The position numbers and the translations under genes are program-made. Below the pieces are notes generated by a model, which saw only the letters and a program-made list of their open reading frames with translations, was not told where the DNA came from and made no database searches. Below, piece by piece: positions 23,380 through 35,648 of a DNA stretch of 64,000 bases. The stretch is taken from contig OV884059.1 in assembly GCA_930367215.1 (NCBI GenBank), positions 11,432,945 to 11,496,944 of the forward strand. Direction: 5' to 3'. Position 1 is the first letter of the stretch; every line of letters starts with the position of its first letter. Origin of the DNA: Pollenia angustigena (lineage: Eukaryota; Arthropoda; Insecta; Diptera; Polleniidae).

Positions 23380-24565
23380 TCACGGCTCCAAGGAATTCGG
23401 TAGTGGGTGGAACTAGAGCAGATCCATATGTTATTAACTATTGACATAGGGGCCATACAATTAGAGGGAATCTGTACCAAACATATTCCCCAGGGGGTGA
23501 AGGATATTTAAATTTTTGTTGTTACACCGTCTGGGGCCAAATCAGCTGTGTTCTATGTTCGGATTCAAAATTTACTTGATGTTTGATAAGATAACGCGTA
23601 CCTTAAAGAAGCCATCGAGAGGTATCTGAAGATTTATCTCCACCATTTTATTGTCGTACTTCAATGGAGTTATTTGAGAACAGAGATAGTATGTTAGCGG
23701 GCATGAATGTTAACTGTTGTGTCGATGTTCTCTACTCGGACATTGAAAATCTTTTGGCGTCCTCCTCATAAATGGCAGGACTCTTGAAGTTTTTGGATTT
23801 CTTGAGACCGGGGTACTAAAGGTGTTACTCTGGTGTTACAGGAGGCAGTAGACCCGCAGTAATTCGATACTATTCTGACTAATTCTCGAGGTCTCCGTTA
23901 GTATACTTCTTACAAGAAATTCTTTCAGTTTCAGAAAGTTTGCCTTACGGAAGCCGTGCCTTTCTTAAAAGGGATACTTTCAGGGAATACGTAGTGTCTT
24001 GAATTTTTGCCCAAAACCGAGGAATTCTCTCACATGGAAGGCTGATGTTTCATCCTTGTAGGAAAGCTCGGCCTATGCAACAAAAGCTGCTATATTGACC
24101 ATAGCAGTGGGGGTAAGATAGCTCCTGCTTCCTAGCAAGGGGTGAATGTTTTACAAGACTCTTGAAGTTTTCTGATTTCTTGAGATGAGGGAACTCACCA
24201 TAGTACCCTGTTGTCATATGGTGCTACAGGAGGCAGTAGGCCCTCGCTACTACGGTACTATTCTGACTATTTAACGAGACCTCCTTTAGTATGCTTCTCG
24301 TAAGAAAAGCTTTCTGCTTCAGGAAGATTTTCTTGCCGAAGCCTTTACTTCCTTTAAAGGGCTACTTTCTGGGATCACGTAGTGTCTTTTTTTACACCCA
24401 AAACCAGGGAAAGGGGTTCTTTCGCATGAAGGGCTGATTTTTCACCCTTGTGGGAAATTTTAGCCTGTGGGGAACCCCAGGTGCTATTCAACAGAAGGTG
24501 CTGTATTGACTATAGCTGTGGAGTTTTGATAGCTACTTCTCCTTAACAAGGAGTTTGTCGGATTA
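23380..24565 (+). repeat. Dispersed repeat, two tandem copies (A and B)
   Basis: Landmarks recur about 385 bp apart: CAGGACTCTTGAAGTTTT at about 23,774 and ACTCTTGAAGTTTTCTGATT at about 24,160, GGAGGCAGTAG at 23,843 and 24,229, and GGCTGAT.TTTCA.CCTTGT at 24,042 and 24,434. A third, diverged copy is at 26,570-27,010. No frame is preserved. The family is unrecognised, possibly the 5' region of a non-LTR element. Confidence 0.6.
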
Positions 24566-24579
24566 TACGCTAAAATTGC

Positions 24580-24940
24580 AAACTGTGTGTGTATGAAAAA
24601 TGTTCCTGGCACATACAGGACTATTTGATAAATACGTTTATAACTTACCATGTCCATCATGAGATTATGCCATGTGGCATCCATCATGAGATTATGCCAT
24701 GTTGCAGACGCTCATCAGAAAATTTCCGGCATATGAGGCAAGATATAAAGACGGTGTATGCCATTATGAAAATGCTCGCGCACATATTTTACAAAGAATA
24801 TTGTCGTTAAAAATAATTGCCTTACCGCCTTCTGGTCCACTCCTTATCCCACCCGATTGCCAATTACATCGATCAATCAAGAATATTTTAAGCGGAACAC
24901 GCTTCACTTCAGAACATGTTGTCCAAAATTAGATTGATTT
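24580..24940 (+). pseudogene. Mariner transposase C-terminal relic
   Basis: The open frame ending at 24,932 contains HYENARAH, the counterpart of the mariner HDNARPH block with the catalytic Asp replaced by Glu. About 34 residues on is LPPSGPLLIPPDCQLHRSIK, matching LPHPPYSPDLAPSDYHLFRS with the third Asp kept. ILSGTRFTSEHVVQN follows. The order fits the D,D34D signature of mariner. The N-terminus and first Asp are not recognisable. A short direct duplication of ATCATGAGATTATGCCATG lies just upstream (24,656-24,702). It is a dead fragment. Confidence 0.75.
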
Positions 24941-25939
24941 GTTCTAGACTCAAAAAATTAGAAGTTTTAATGTCTATATAAAACTTATGGCTCGGCTCGC
25001 TCGTGTTAAAATATAGAAACATTTTTTTCATTTTATATTTTATTATGAGCAGCGTTGCTTGATTTCTCTGGTGGCAATTTAACTTCAGTTCAATAATTTT
25101 AAATAAATTCCTATATTTTGCCTAAAACGACATCACTTTATATAAAATTAAATTGTTTCTTTTAAATCCTTAACACATTCCGCTTATGCCGCCTTTATAA
25201 TTTAACATTTTCTTGGTATTGATGTTCATTCATTAATTAATTTAATAGATTCTAAGTAATAAATAATGTTCTTAGCAAACAGTCTTACCAACGGAAGAAG
25301 ACAAAATCTTCCTATAAATGTTATTTTACTTTATATCCAGCCATGGCTCACGTTAGCCTCCACAAATTCGTCTCCCTTTTAAAACATTTTAGCAAAAAAA
25401 AAAAAGAAGTACACATAAAATCACTTATTATGGCTGGAAATTGCGATTGGATTGACAAGGTTAAGTTGATGCTTAAATAAGATACATTGCACAAATTATC
25501 CGAAGGTAATGTAATATTCATTAAATTGTAAAATAAAAACATAAATAAAATAATCTTAATGAAGTAGAAGAAAAGTACATAAAGAAATCTTTATAATTTC
25601 TTTAGAACTAACCTTAAATTGGTGGCAAATTCAATTAAAAACCAAGTAAAGAAAAGCTTTATGGTAACCTTGAATGATGGGAATTTGTAAAGGAATTAAA
25701 GCAAAATAAAAGCAAACAAAAAGAATAGTGATTACAAAAAAGTAAGACAATAATTGCCTATAAAAATTATAAATTAAAATTAAAAATATTTTATAGCTAA
25801 GTCGTAATCCTGTCTACTCAGAATCTAGTCACGCAAAAAAAATTTTATGGATTTCAATTAAAAAATTTGTGATAATAATTTAAAAAAATGCACTAGAAAC
25901 AAACGTTTAATTTACTTAATTAAATGCTTAATTGACGAA
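24941..25939. other. AT-rich spacer
   Basis: No gene, RNA or bounded repeat is seen, apart from the flank of the MITE at 25,940. Confidence 0.4.
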
Positions 25940-26188
25940 ATCAGCGCAGAAGTGGTGTAACCAACAATTTAATTTGGTTACGGTTCTGGTGTTAGATACA
26001 TATATTCTTTGCACGGTTCTTTACAGTGCAATAGTCGAGTAAGCCAACTCTTTGTATCCAAAACAGATGGCGCTAGAAATATGGTTTTTGCACGGGCCGT
26101 TACAACCAAGTATTATAGTGCAAGAGTAGTGTTAACTCCTCATTATCTCATTATTAGTAGTCTGGGGTTACACCACTTCTGCGCTGAT
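25940..26188. mobile_element. MITE with perfect 23-bp terminal inverted repeats
   Basis: The left end ATCAGCGCAGAAGTGGTGTA (plus ACC) is exactly complementary to the right end at 26,166-26,188. The element is 249 bp and non-coding. The flanks (AATTAAATGCTTAATTGACG and TTTAATTAAAGCTGATTTTC) look like one older repeat, also seen at 16,525. No convincing target duplication is visible, so the superfamily is open. Confidence 0.8.
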
Positions 26189-26364
26189 AGCCTAAATTAA
26201 CTTGATTACATTTTTAATTAAAGCTGATTTTCTTTTTGATTAATGCTTTCATTAGTGAAGAGTTTTGGTGAATTTTTTTCTATGCACAGACATTTTTTTT
26301 AATGTATTTTTTAAATTCCCTAAGCTAATCCCGCGAAGCTTTACGCTTGTCTTTAGTAAAGAAA

Positions 26365-26450
26365 CCAAAGTCTCTGGCGGGAATCAAACCCACAACCCCT
26401 TTGCTGATAAACTAGCTCACTTTCAGCTAGCCTACCGGAACACTCAAAAT
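26365..26450 (-). mobile_element. tRNA-derived SINE-like relic
   Basis: The minus strand reads CCGGTAGGCTAGCTGAAAGT, about 30 nt of spacer, then TTGTGGGTTTGATTCCCGCC, close to the pol III B box GGTTCRANTCC. It is similar to 4,375-4,470. No full tRNA cloverleaf is present. Confidence 0.45.
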
Positions 26451-26569
26451 AATATAATCTAGTTAAAGTCAAGTCATAGTCCAATAGTAGTCTAGTGGAC
26501 TTGAAATCTCAAAAAGATGAATTCAATCTGTGTTGAAAACAATGTTCGATTTGCAGGGGCATCTACGTA

Positions 26570-27010
26570 CTAAATCATTGCTCCCTTTATGTCCTCCCGA
26601 GGTATTAGGATCTTCTTTAGGATGCTTCACAATTTTATGTCGCTTCGGATTCGTCAGAAATACAAAATACAATATTTACGATCTCTTGCGATCGCGGCTG
26701 ACCAGAGATATTTTCCTTCGTTGGTATTTTTCTTGCGGGAAATGCTTTTTGTCTATCAGGAAGATTGTCTTTGAAGAAGTTTCGCTTTTCCATTGAAAGG
26801 ATACTTTCGGGGATCACGTAGTTGTTGTGGCTTACTACCCAAAATCGTAGAAAGGGATACACCGAATATCCTACCTAATGGCTGATTTTTCACCACTTGT
26901 GGAGGAGTGCGGCCTGAGAGAGGCCTAAGCCTAGGAGCTGTTACTACTCAACTGATGCTGCTGGGGATGGATAGATCAACCTCCTAAGCAAAGTGCGGGT
27001 GTATACACTT
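26570..27010 (+). repeat. Dispersed repeat, diverged copy C
   Basis: It shares GGATACTTTCGGGGATCACG, GGCTGATTTTTCACCACTTG and the CGGCCTGAG/GTGCTGC.GGGG order with copies A and B at 23.4-24.6 kb. No frame is preserved. Confidence 0.55.
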
Positions 27011-27700
27011 GTCGGTGTATGAACTCAAATTGCTACCTATGAGCGGTGGCTGCTCTCACACTGGGTGATGGTTAGTAAATGCATTCTTTGTCAATCAAAA
27101 GTTAAAAACAACCAGTGAAACTTCATCCAAAGAGTTTAGAAAAACTAAAGTTATTATACAAATAAAACTGTTAAGCGAATAAGAATTATAAACACCAGTT
27201 TTAATTGTAACAATATCAAAGCTTAAACAAAAACAGCAAAAATAAACTGCTTTTAGGGGGATTCTCCCGTTGCCTCTTGTATAGTTCTTTTTCTTTGCAT
27301 TTTTTAAGATTTTTTTTGTTAGTCTCTATAGACATTTCAAAAAGGTCCTTTGCTGTAATATCATGATCAGCATTTGCTGCTTCTTCTGACACTGTTTGGA
27401 ATGCACTTCAGACTCTTAAGAATCTGTCTTTTAAGCTGGCAATACATAAAGAGGTTAAGTAGTGGCTACTCATGGAATCAATACTCTGTCATAGTATTAA
27501 GCAGGCTCTGGCATAGGGTCTGCAAAAGAAACCTATTGTCAACCCTTGCCTTGCCTCCTTGCTTGCATATATAGCCTAGGAATCTTCACGTAGCTAAGCA
27601 ACAAAAAACGTGGATTGAATAGATTTGAACAGAGTAAACGGTAATGTGAACTTAAAAACAATTGTCGAGTTAGGTTTTTTTATATTAAGCCATCGATATA
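27011..27700. other. Spacer, nothing recognised
   Basis: No coding signature, RNA gene or repeat boundary is visible. Confidence 0.4.
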
Positions 27701-28100
27701 ATAAAGAGGTGAAATAGCAAAGTTTCTCAAGCCTACGCCACAGTATTAACTGAACAATTTTCGAGTGTTCCTCTTTGGGGCCTATGGGCAGTTTTTGACC
27801 AACCAGAATAAAATTTGGTCAAAAGGTTAAGATTCATTTAAATTTATTTAACAATAATAAAAACTATTAAAATATTGTTTAAAAAAGTGAAATATTCGCT
27901 CTTAACTAAAAAAATGCTTTTTTTTGACTAATACATGTATAAAAATGCTGCAAAATGTAAAAATATGCAAAAATATGCACTAACAAATCGATCCCAAAAT
28001 CGATAAAACACTCTAAAAAGGGCAAATATATTGTTTTTGCCTTCATTGGTCGCACAAATAAAAACCTATAATTGCCAATTCCTGGTCATAACAACAACAA
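27700..28100 (+). repeat. Dispersed repeat copy 2 (uninterrupted)
   Basis: It carries AATTTTCGAGTGTTCCTCTT, AATAAAATTTGGTCAAAAGG and ATATGCACTAACAAATCGAT in the same order as the copy split at 16,926-17,690. Its continuity shows that the ~500 bp in copy 1 is an insertion. Confidence 0.6.
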
Positions 28101-28629
28101 TAAAAACTATACCGTCAACACTATTGTTGCTTGGGTGGAAATGACATCAATGGTACATTTTATGAAAAAGCGATTAGAGTGATACCATCAAGAAGTTTGG
28201 TATTCTCATTTCTTTGCTGATGGACTAGTTCACTATAATATACTCATTAGGGATATAACTTGTCACTTTTCCTCTTTCGTGAAAACTTTCCGCACCGAAA
28301 GCGTTGAAGTCTTGTTTTTATTTATTTATTTTTATCATTAAATCATTTACTCTTGTCTTACATAAGTTCGTTTTTGTTTAAATTCATATATAATCTTCAA
28401 CATTAACCCATTTTTATAAGTCTAATGCAAAATCAAATGGGTTTTAATTTCCAAAAATTAAATTCACACATAATTTGGAGTTTTAGTAATCGCTTACGGT
28501 GCGGAAACTTTTTTCACCGAATCGGCTTAAAAACAGTTTTTTTTATTGTCAGAACAAAATTCCTTACATGGTGCTGGAGTGGTATTTTGCACTCAAAAAA
28601 TAGTTATAACCCTTATACTCATACTTTAG

Positions 28630-28821
28630 TCATAGCCAGATCTGTACTCTTTTATATAATCTGATCTATAGTTTAATCTAAAGTTTGATCTAATGTCTGA
28701 TCTAAGGTTAAGTCTGATCTAGAATGTGGCCTATAATTTGATTTTTAATATAATCTATATTTTTAATATAATCTATATTAAAAATCAAATTATTATTAAC
28801 TATAATCAGCTAAGTATATAT
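28630..28821. repeat. GATCT-type minisatellite, left of the hAT element
   Basis: TCTGATCTATAG-like units recur. They resume at 31,110 beyond the hAT element and solo LTR, showing that both inserted into one array. Confidence 0.6.
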
Positions 28822-28829
28822 GTAGTGTG

Positions 28830-30731
28830 CAGGCGCGGATTCAGGGGGGGGTGAAATAAGGAAATTTCCCCCCCGTAAATTATAAAAATATGTTTTGTTT
28901 ATTTCGATAATACATGAATACCCATTAATATTATTTTTTTTAATGTACAAAATTTTTGGAAATCCCAGCAAGGTTTTTTTTGTTTTTTTATTGAATCTCT
29001 AACGAAATTTTCAATAAGTATATTTTTGTTTTTTTATTGAATCTCTAACCAAATTTTCAATAAGTATCCAAATCTTCATCCTAATAGTTATTTATTAGAT
29101 ATTTTCAATGAAACATCTAGTTTACTGTATTCAAATACTTGTTATTCTACATTCAATCCTAGCAGGCGCCATCTATGTATAACCAAAGAGTAAACGTTTG
29201 ACTTGAAAATGCGTGCGGTTTATTTATTAAAAAGCCTTAGTATTTGCAATATTTATGAATATAGTATGTGTTATATGAAAAAAATCCTAATCGATAATTT
29301 TTGACGAACGCACGGATTTGTCGGTGAAAAGCCAGATTTCATTATCTTTAAAATATTTCAACATACAACAAATAGTTGTTAGGCAAGAATTGTTTTGGCT
29401 TTGTTGTAAAAGCATTTGAAGAGCCTTCACAGGATATTGATAATGACGCTGATGTGTCAATTGATGCGATGGCACTATCATCAACAGTTCTTTGAACTTT
29501 CACAAATTTTAGTCTTGACCTAAAAAATTGTATAGGAGTTGGAACTGATGGGTGTCGTTTGATGTCAGCAGAAAATGAAGCTGTTAAAAAATTCTGGAAA
29601 CCGCGACAAATGCGAAACAAACGTCTTGCTATTTCCCGTAAATCAGGCAAAACATGTTTTTAGTAAAGTATTTGGGAGCCAAACTCTCTACATTATGCAA
29701 GACAAGATGGGTGGACCATCACGACTCAGCTTTACACTTTGCAACAAGTGTACATCATATAGTAGAAGCTTTGGAAAAAATATCTGAGTGGAAAGGTAGA
29801 GATAATTCATCAAGAGCCTTATATTAAGGAACTCACTTAGAACTTTTGAATTTATTTGCGGAATAAACATATTAAGTGTGATACTTGTTGTAACACAGCC
29901 GCTTAGTATCATTTTACAAAAGCACGATATAGATCTTCAAAAAGGATCAAGCCTTATCAAAACTTTAATCATGTGCCTTGAAGAAAAAAGAAATAAAGCC
30001 GAAGAACAATTTAAAGTGATTTTTAAAAAAGTTAAAGGTTCCAACCTAAAAAACAAGATTTGAACGAAATAATCGCATCCAAAATGTTGAAGATTTCTAC
30101 CGAGCCGTAGGTTCCATTCTCTTATTGAATTTATTTTAGAAGATCTCAAAACACCTTTCCAATAGATATCTTTAATGTATTGAACATACCAAAACTTCTA
30201 CTCAAAGTGTAATCAAGTCATATACAGATATACAACTTTTAAAACCACAACTCGAGATAAACACCTACTAACATCTAAACTTGAGCCTGCACTGTAGCAT
30301 TGGCAACAAACATGGAAATTATCTGAAAATCTATCAGATAACGTTGTAGATGCTTTAATAAACTGTGATGAAGATATCTACCTAAATCTAAGAAAAATAT
30401 TTCAAATTTTCGGTTCAATGCTCGTAAGTAATGCTACGAGCGAGAGGTCATTTCCTACCCTTCGTCAAATAAAAACATGGCTCAGATCAACAATGACAAA
30501 CTGAACATAGACTGTACTATCTAAATTTGCCTCACAAGGAAATCATAAATTGCTTATTTAAAAAGATAAGTTTATTTTAATTTATATTGAATATTTTATT
30601 TAACCTTATTGTTGAGTTTTTTTAATATAATATACACAAATTGCTTTTAATAAACTTTTAAAAACAAATTTTTTTTTGTATCATAAAAATTTCCCCCCCC
30701 CCCCCTAAGGCTCAAGCTGGATCCGCGCCTG
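28830..30731 (+). mobile_element. hAT transposon, full length but decayed
   Basis: The terminal repeats CAGGCGCGGATTCAG and, in reverse complement, CAGGCGCGGATCCAG enclose 1,902 bp. Both sides carry a perfect 8-bp duplication GTAGTGTG (28,822-28,829 and 30,732-30,739). G- and C-runs follow the TIRs at each end. The interior holds a broken transposase on the plus strand. TIR type, duplication length and transposase all agree on hAT. Confidence 0.9.
29280..30560 (+). pseudogene. hAT transposase relic
   Basis: Broken frames contain, in order: NCIGVGTDGCRLMSA (about 29,525-29,570), corresponding to the hAT C.GQGYDGA..MSG catalytic block; KTRWVDHHDSALHFATSVHH (29,703-29,765), the KTRW block; and at 30,425-30,500 SNATSERSFPTLRQIKTWLR, the hAT C-terminal dimerisation signature (usually ATAERSFS.LRR.K..LRSTM). 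Several stops and frameshifts separate them. The closest type I recognise is the ZMYM1/P52rIPK-like hAT group. The enzyme would cut and paste the flanking element but is dead here. Confidence 0.8.
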
Positions 30732-30750
30732 GTAGTGTGATTTATAGTGT

Positions 30751-31108
30751 TGTTACGAAATTAGATTTATCTTAGAATTATTTATAGTTTAAGTTATCTT
30801 AAAAATTATAATTTATGTCGTATTAGTTTAAATTGTTATTTGTTACACTGTATACTGTACTACTTTTAGTTGTGAACTATAAATACAGGCTAACTCATAA
30901 ATGGTTAGTAAAGTTGGCTTTGAGGCATTTGACGGTTCAGTTGGTTACTAACAATATTGGATAAATTTTGTGAACATTATAATTAATTTCAACAAAGTTT
31001 TTTAAGTTGAATAAATGTGTTTATTTTTTTTTGACTTGCAGTTAAAAGAACTCAAAAGTTTATAAAGGGAATAAACCGAAATGCGTTTATTAAAGGAAAA
31101 ACGTAACA
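30751..31108 (+). mobile_element. Solo LTR
   Basis: The 358-bp segment starts TGTTACGAAATT and ends AACGTAACA, giving perfect 7-bp inverted ends TGTTACG/CGTAACA. A TATA box with ACTATAAATACAGGC is at about 30,887, and a polyadenylation signal with AATAAATGTG is near 31,010. A T-run and an AAACCGAAATGC tail follow. These are LTR features of a Gypsy-like or BEL-like element. No primer-binding site or internal region follows, so it is a solo LTR. I see no clear target duplication. Confidence 0.6.
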
Positions 31109-31109
31109 A

Positions 31110-31480
31110 TATAATCCATATTCTAATCTGTAATGTGGTCTATACCATGTTCTGTTCTCTGTTCTCTGCTCTGTGTTAAAAGGTTTATATGGCCCAATAT
31201 ACATTCTGATCAATTATCTCATCTTTAATCTAATATTTATTTTGATCTTCACTCCGATATTAATGCTGGACGTAAGGCTGCTTTTAAGTTCGATCTTTAG
31301 TCTAATCGCAAGTCATATTTTATATTTGAAATGCATTATGATCTATAAAATGATCTTAAGTGTGATCAGTAGTGTTATCTATATGCTGATCTATAATCTG
31401 ACCTAAAGTCAAATCTTAAATCTGATATCTAGTCCCAAGTCTGATCAACATTTTAATCTATCTAATCCGATCTATATCTA
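31110..31480. repeat. GATCT-type minisatellite, right part
   Basis: Degenerate TCTGATCTATAATCTGA-like units continue the array interrupted at 28,822. Confidence 0.6.
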
Positions 31481-32640
31481 GATATACATATCGTTAGCTT
31501 AAATGTAAAAAGGCGTAACTAACAAAAATATAATTTTACAGGAGAAGCAAAAACCTTAATTAAATGAAAACTATAAACATGCCAGAAAAGATGCATTGAT
31601 AAGCCATCCATGGAATTCTTTGAACAAACCATTTCATTATATTTTGTTGAAAAAAAAAAAATGGTTAATTACGTTGTTTTTCATATATAAAATAAACGCT
31701 CTTGCAGTTACGTCCCTTTGTTTTTTGTTAATAAAAGCGCAATTTTTGATCGCAGAAGTGTAAAATTTTGTGAAGACATGTAGATCAATGGCATTCATAA
31801 TAGTCAATCAAAAACACGATCTTGAATTTTTTGTTAGTTACGCCTTATTGCATTTTAGGTAACGATATACTTCGTATATTTAGTCTAATTTTGATTTAAG
31901 TCTGCAGTTCGATTTAAAGTCAAACTTTCAGCCTGTTTTCTCATTTAAAAAAACTGCTATGGCTGTTCCTTGAAAATGCTTCCATATTCTTGAAAATAAA
32001 AGTTTCTGAGTTTCCCTTCAAAAACATTTTCTATATTAACCATCTCCACTGTAATCTTTCCACCTTCTAACAAATATATCTACATCTGTCTTTGTCAATA
32101 TCTTAATACTTTTTCTTTTGTTATAAAATACTTTTTAAAACTTTTATAGAAAAATATTTTTACAATTTTATCGTTGAAAGAAAAAGCATTTTACCTGTAT
32201 TGTTCGAGTTTTATAAAGCTAAAGTTATAGTACGCAGTAAAAAAAAAATGTATGTATATAAAATATTGTTTGATTAAAAGTTTTTTCTTCGATTAGTTTT
32301 TCAAACTATCAAGAAGAGAAAACACAAAGTTTGTGGGTGTCTGTCCTTCGATATATTTACTACACACGGGTATTTTCCAGATAATTTTTCTATAATATCA
32401 TTTTTGTTTTGCAAATAGTTTTATCAGGTGGTTGACAAGGTGTTCCAAAAGCAAAAGAAAGAAAAATCAAAGAAAGTACGAGGGGCAACCCAAAAAGTTT
32501 TTAAAAGACTTCTTAGGAAGGAAGTACAAGATTAATTTTTAAAGGATAAAATTTAAATAAAAATCTAGGATTCATGGTCAGAGGCATATCTTTTACAAAT
32601 GGTTTGTGTCTTTGATAACATTTGTATCATTTTCGAGAAT
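31481..32640. other. AT-rich spacer
   Basis: Nothing is recognised. The blocks GGCGTAACTAACAAAAATATA (about 31,511) and TTTTTTGTTAGTTACGCCTTA (about 31,828) are inverted, giving a ~340-bp possible MITE (roughly 31,511-31,850). I regard it as tentative. Confidence 0.4.
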
Positions 32641-32949
32641 AAACGTTTGTGATTTTTTGTTCACGTGTTTCTAGAGTGGAATCGTGTAAAGTGTAATGCT
32701 GCATCAATTTTATCGACCGAGAGATCGTTTATGCGGCTTAAAGCTCAATTAGCCGGTAGTAACAGTAACTTAACCTTACAGAAAAAAGTAAGACCAATCT
32801 ATTTCTTACAGATTGAGACGTTACATCTAACTGCAAACTTTAATCGGTCTAATTGCTTTACATACAACAAAAAGAAACAGCTGATTTGCAACGTTACTGT
32901 TACTCCCGGCTTACCGAGCATTTAGAAGTACTTATCTAGCCAATATAAG

Positions 32950-33620
32950 GCTAGATAAGATAAGATTAATTAAAGGTATTACTACATAAAGATTATCGTT
33001 AAACTCTTAAAAGCATTCGCAGTAGTATTGGAAGCAGCAATTTAAAATGTTTTATGCAGTACGACTTTTCCTAAAGCAAGAAAATTCCGTACCATACGAG
33101 TTTACGCCGAAAGACGTTGATGACGATTTCCCATGCACAAAATGCTGTGTGAATGCCATAAAAGAACTTCAAATTACTACCGATGAATCTTGGATTCATA
33201 ACCACAACCCAAAGGAGAAGAAAGGAAACCAACCAGCCGAATTATTGCGAATGTGACGCTGGAAAAGTTTTATCTATTTTAGTAACATAAGCGGCCAAAA
33301 ATTCTATTAGAATACCGGGGACTTGTGCCAAACATAAACGGCCAAAAATTCTGCCAAGCAAGCATTTAAAAAAAAACGACCGAAATATCCGACCAACCAT
33401 AAAGCTTTAATACAGCAGTATGATAATGCTCTGCTGCATTAAAAAAAATAATATTCGGGAAGTTTTACCTTTTACTGTAGATCATGCCCCGTAGGCAGTA
33501 GCAAATGTTCTTTCCAATAGGGACTTCAAAACTTTGATAGTTCATAGCGGCTATATCGTTGAAAATCGAATCTGTCGAATTGGCTGTAATTTGTTAAGCC
33601 TGCTTTGCCAAATCTTTATG
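32950..33620 (+). pseudogene. Probable mariner transposase relic
   Basis: The open frame 33,047-33,256 ends with TTDESWIHNHNPKEKKGNQP, which resembles the mariner first catalytic block (DESWI...P..K.QS). About 75 codons on, after a frame break, RPKYPTNHKALIQQYDNALL (33,378-33,437) resembles the block before and around the second Asp (LLHDNARPH). The third Asp block is not identifiable. A weak but ordered match makes a decayed mariner the best reading. An unrelated chance frame is the alternative. Confidence 0.45.
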
Positions 33621-33839
33621 GATGGATATAACGCTCAAACACGTGCAAATGATAAAATTGTTTTTGTAAAATAAACAATTAAAATCGAAAATCAATTTTA
33701 GCGAATACCAAACCTTATAAGATCCAAGAGCTTCCCGCATGAAGTGTGAAGAGGTCACTGTCTAGTGTGGATTTTGGAATGAAAACTCCGTTAGACAGGG
33801 CAGCCCCGCCAGCAACGAGTATTAAAAGTTGAAGGTTAC

Positions 33840-34560
33840 CAGATTATTTTGGTCTAGATTAGACGATAGGGATTGCATAGTCACGATGTTCGCCAAGCCA
33901 TTATCATTAACGGCGAGCATTAATGGCCGATGAAAACCAACCTATTTTGTCTTAAATTAGACTAAATGGAGATCAACGACATGTGGTTTTAGCAGGATGA
34001 TTCTACGTGCCACATAGGAAATTGTCTGCTCATGTAGACATGATAAAACATATGTGGCCACAGTGATCGTGCAATTTGATTCAACTATATCCAGTGGGTC
34101 TTTTTAAAGTCTCCGGCCTGCAGGAGAGAGATTTGAGAGCAAAGTCACACCATGTCGGCATCATTGTCTCATACTTTTATGAGAACGACATCAGCCAGGT
34201 CATCACCGTCAACGGCGAGCATTAAAGGTCGATAATAACCAACCTATTTTGCCTTTAATAAAGCCAACGACATGGGGTTTTAGCAGGACGATTCTACGTG
34301 ACACACAGCTCATGCCACTTTGGATATTCCGCACGAGCGATTTTTTGTCTTTTTGCGTTGATGTAAACTTTCTACCAAGATCGTTTATTTTGATCCCATT
34401 AGACTTTTTTCTTGTGGGGTTTTCTTAAGTTGCAGGTCTATGCGAATAAGTCATACCACCAGAGCGGCCCTTAATGCCAACACAAACTATTTCATCGGTC
34501 AAATTTAACCTTAAACAGCACGCACCGCAGCCACGGCGAATATTTCTAGCATGTTGTATT
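33840..34560 (+). pseudogene. Mariner-superfamily (DDE_3-type) transposase relic with internal duplication
   Basis: Two partial copies of one segment lie in direct order. Each has a remnant of VTVNGEH followed by CCAACCTATTTTG.C, the ACGACATG(T)GG block and GATTCTACGTG. The first is at 33,890-34,020 and the second at 34,200-34,310. The second continues through THSSCH, FFLWGFLKLQVYANKSYH (34,413-34,470), matching the family's DYFLWG.LKS.VYANKP block after the last catalytic Asp. Frames are broken throughout. It is the same family as 12,310-13,060 and 40,210-40,505. Confidence 0.7.
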
Positions 34561-35648
34561 TTATAAATTATGTTATCGATAAGCCTTCGTTTAATTTAAA
34601 TTATTAAGGTAGGAAGCACCTTTATTTGTTTTGATTGACTCTGAAAGTTCTTAAGGGCATTCAAATTTACAATATACGATTTTCTACTTCCAGGTAAATC
34701 TTTTTACTATTTTATTTTATTAAATTAAGCCAATTTCATTGTATAACATATTTACACAAAACCTATCAACTTTCCTTTTATTATTGTTTAATGATTGATG
34801 AGCAAAAAAAAAAAACGGAAACAGTTACATTCTCCACTAAATCATTTCCAGGATTCGAGTGGCAGTTGAGTGTGAAAGATTTTTGTATACACATGCTATA
34901 TTTTTTTCCTTTTTTATTATTTATGTAGCAGAAACTCATAAAAATGCAAAATAAAATCTATATTTACTTATTCAACAATATTTCTACAAGCAAAATAAAT
35001 ATTTATTTTGGTTGTTAAAAAGGAGTTTCAATGTAAATATGGTGTCGATTTCTACACAAAATTAGCCAGATGCTGCTACATTACATCATAAAGCTAAAGC
35101 TTATATACAGTGTAATCTACTTTAACGGAGACTTGCCTTCAGTGAACACGAAATTCTTTGGAAAGAGAGAGAGAGAGAGAGAGAGCAAGCATAAGAGATT
35201 TTCTTTGGGAAGGTCATTTCTCTTAAGCTGACATATTTTAAAGGTTACTTCGTTGTCCAGTAATGAAAGATTCCACTGAAATGTTTGCTAAGCATATATG
35301 TTTCTAAATATGTATTTTATGTTTTTATGCATAAAGTATATAAATTGTAGCAAATGTTAAAATATTTAAATGAAAATTTAACTTAAGTAATACTAAGCGT
35401 ATGATTAATATTAATTTTGGGGTATCGTAAGGAATAGTTAAATAACTTTAGTTGTATTTGAGATAATTTAAAGCTAAAAAATGTTTAGGAAAGCTAAGAA
35501 CATAAAGCTATTTACATATTATATAGTCATTAAATAATTTAAGTTAAAATATGTAAACGATTCCACTGAGAAATTATTTTTGTCTGTATAGATTTTTTCC
35601 CTCGCCATTAATGATAACCATATCAAGATGTTTTGATTAAATTTTATG
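34561..35648. other. AT-rich spacer with (GA)n
   Basis: A (GA)n microsatellite lies at 35,165-35,185. No gene or RNA is recognised. Confidence 0.45.
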
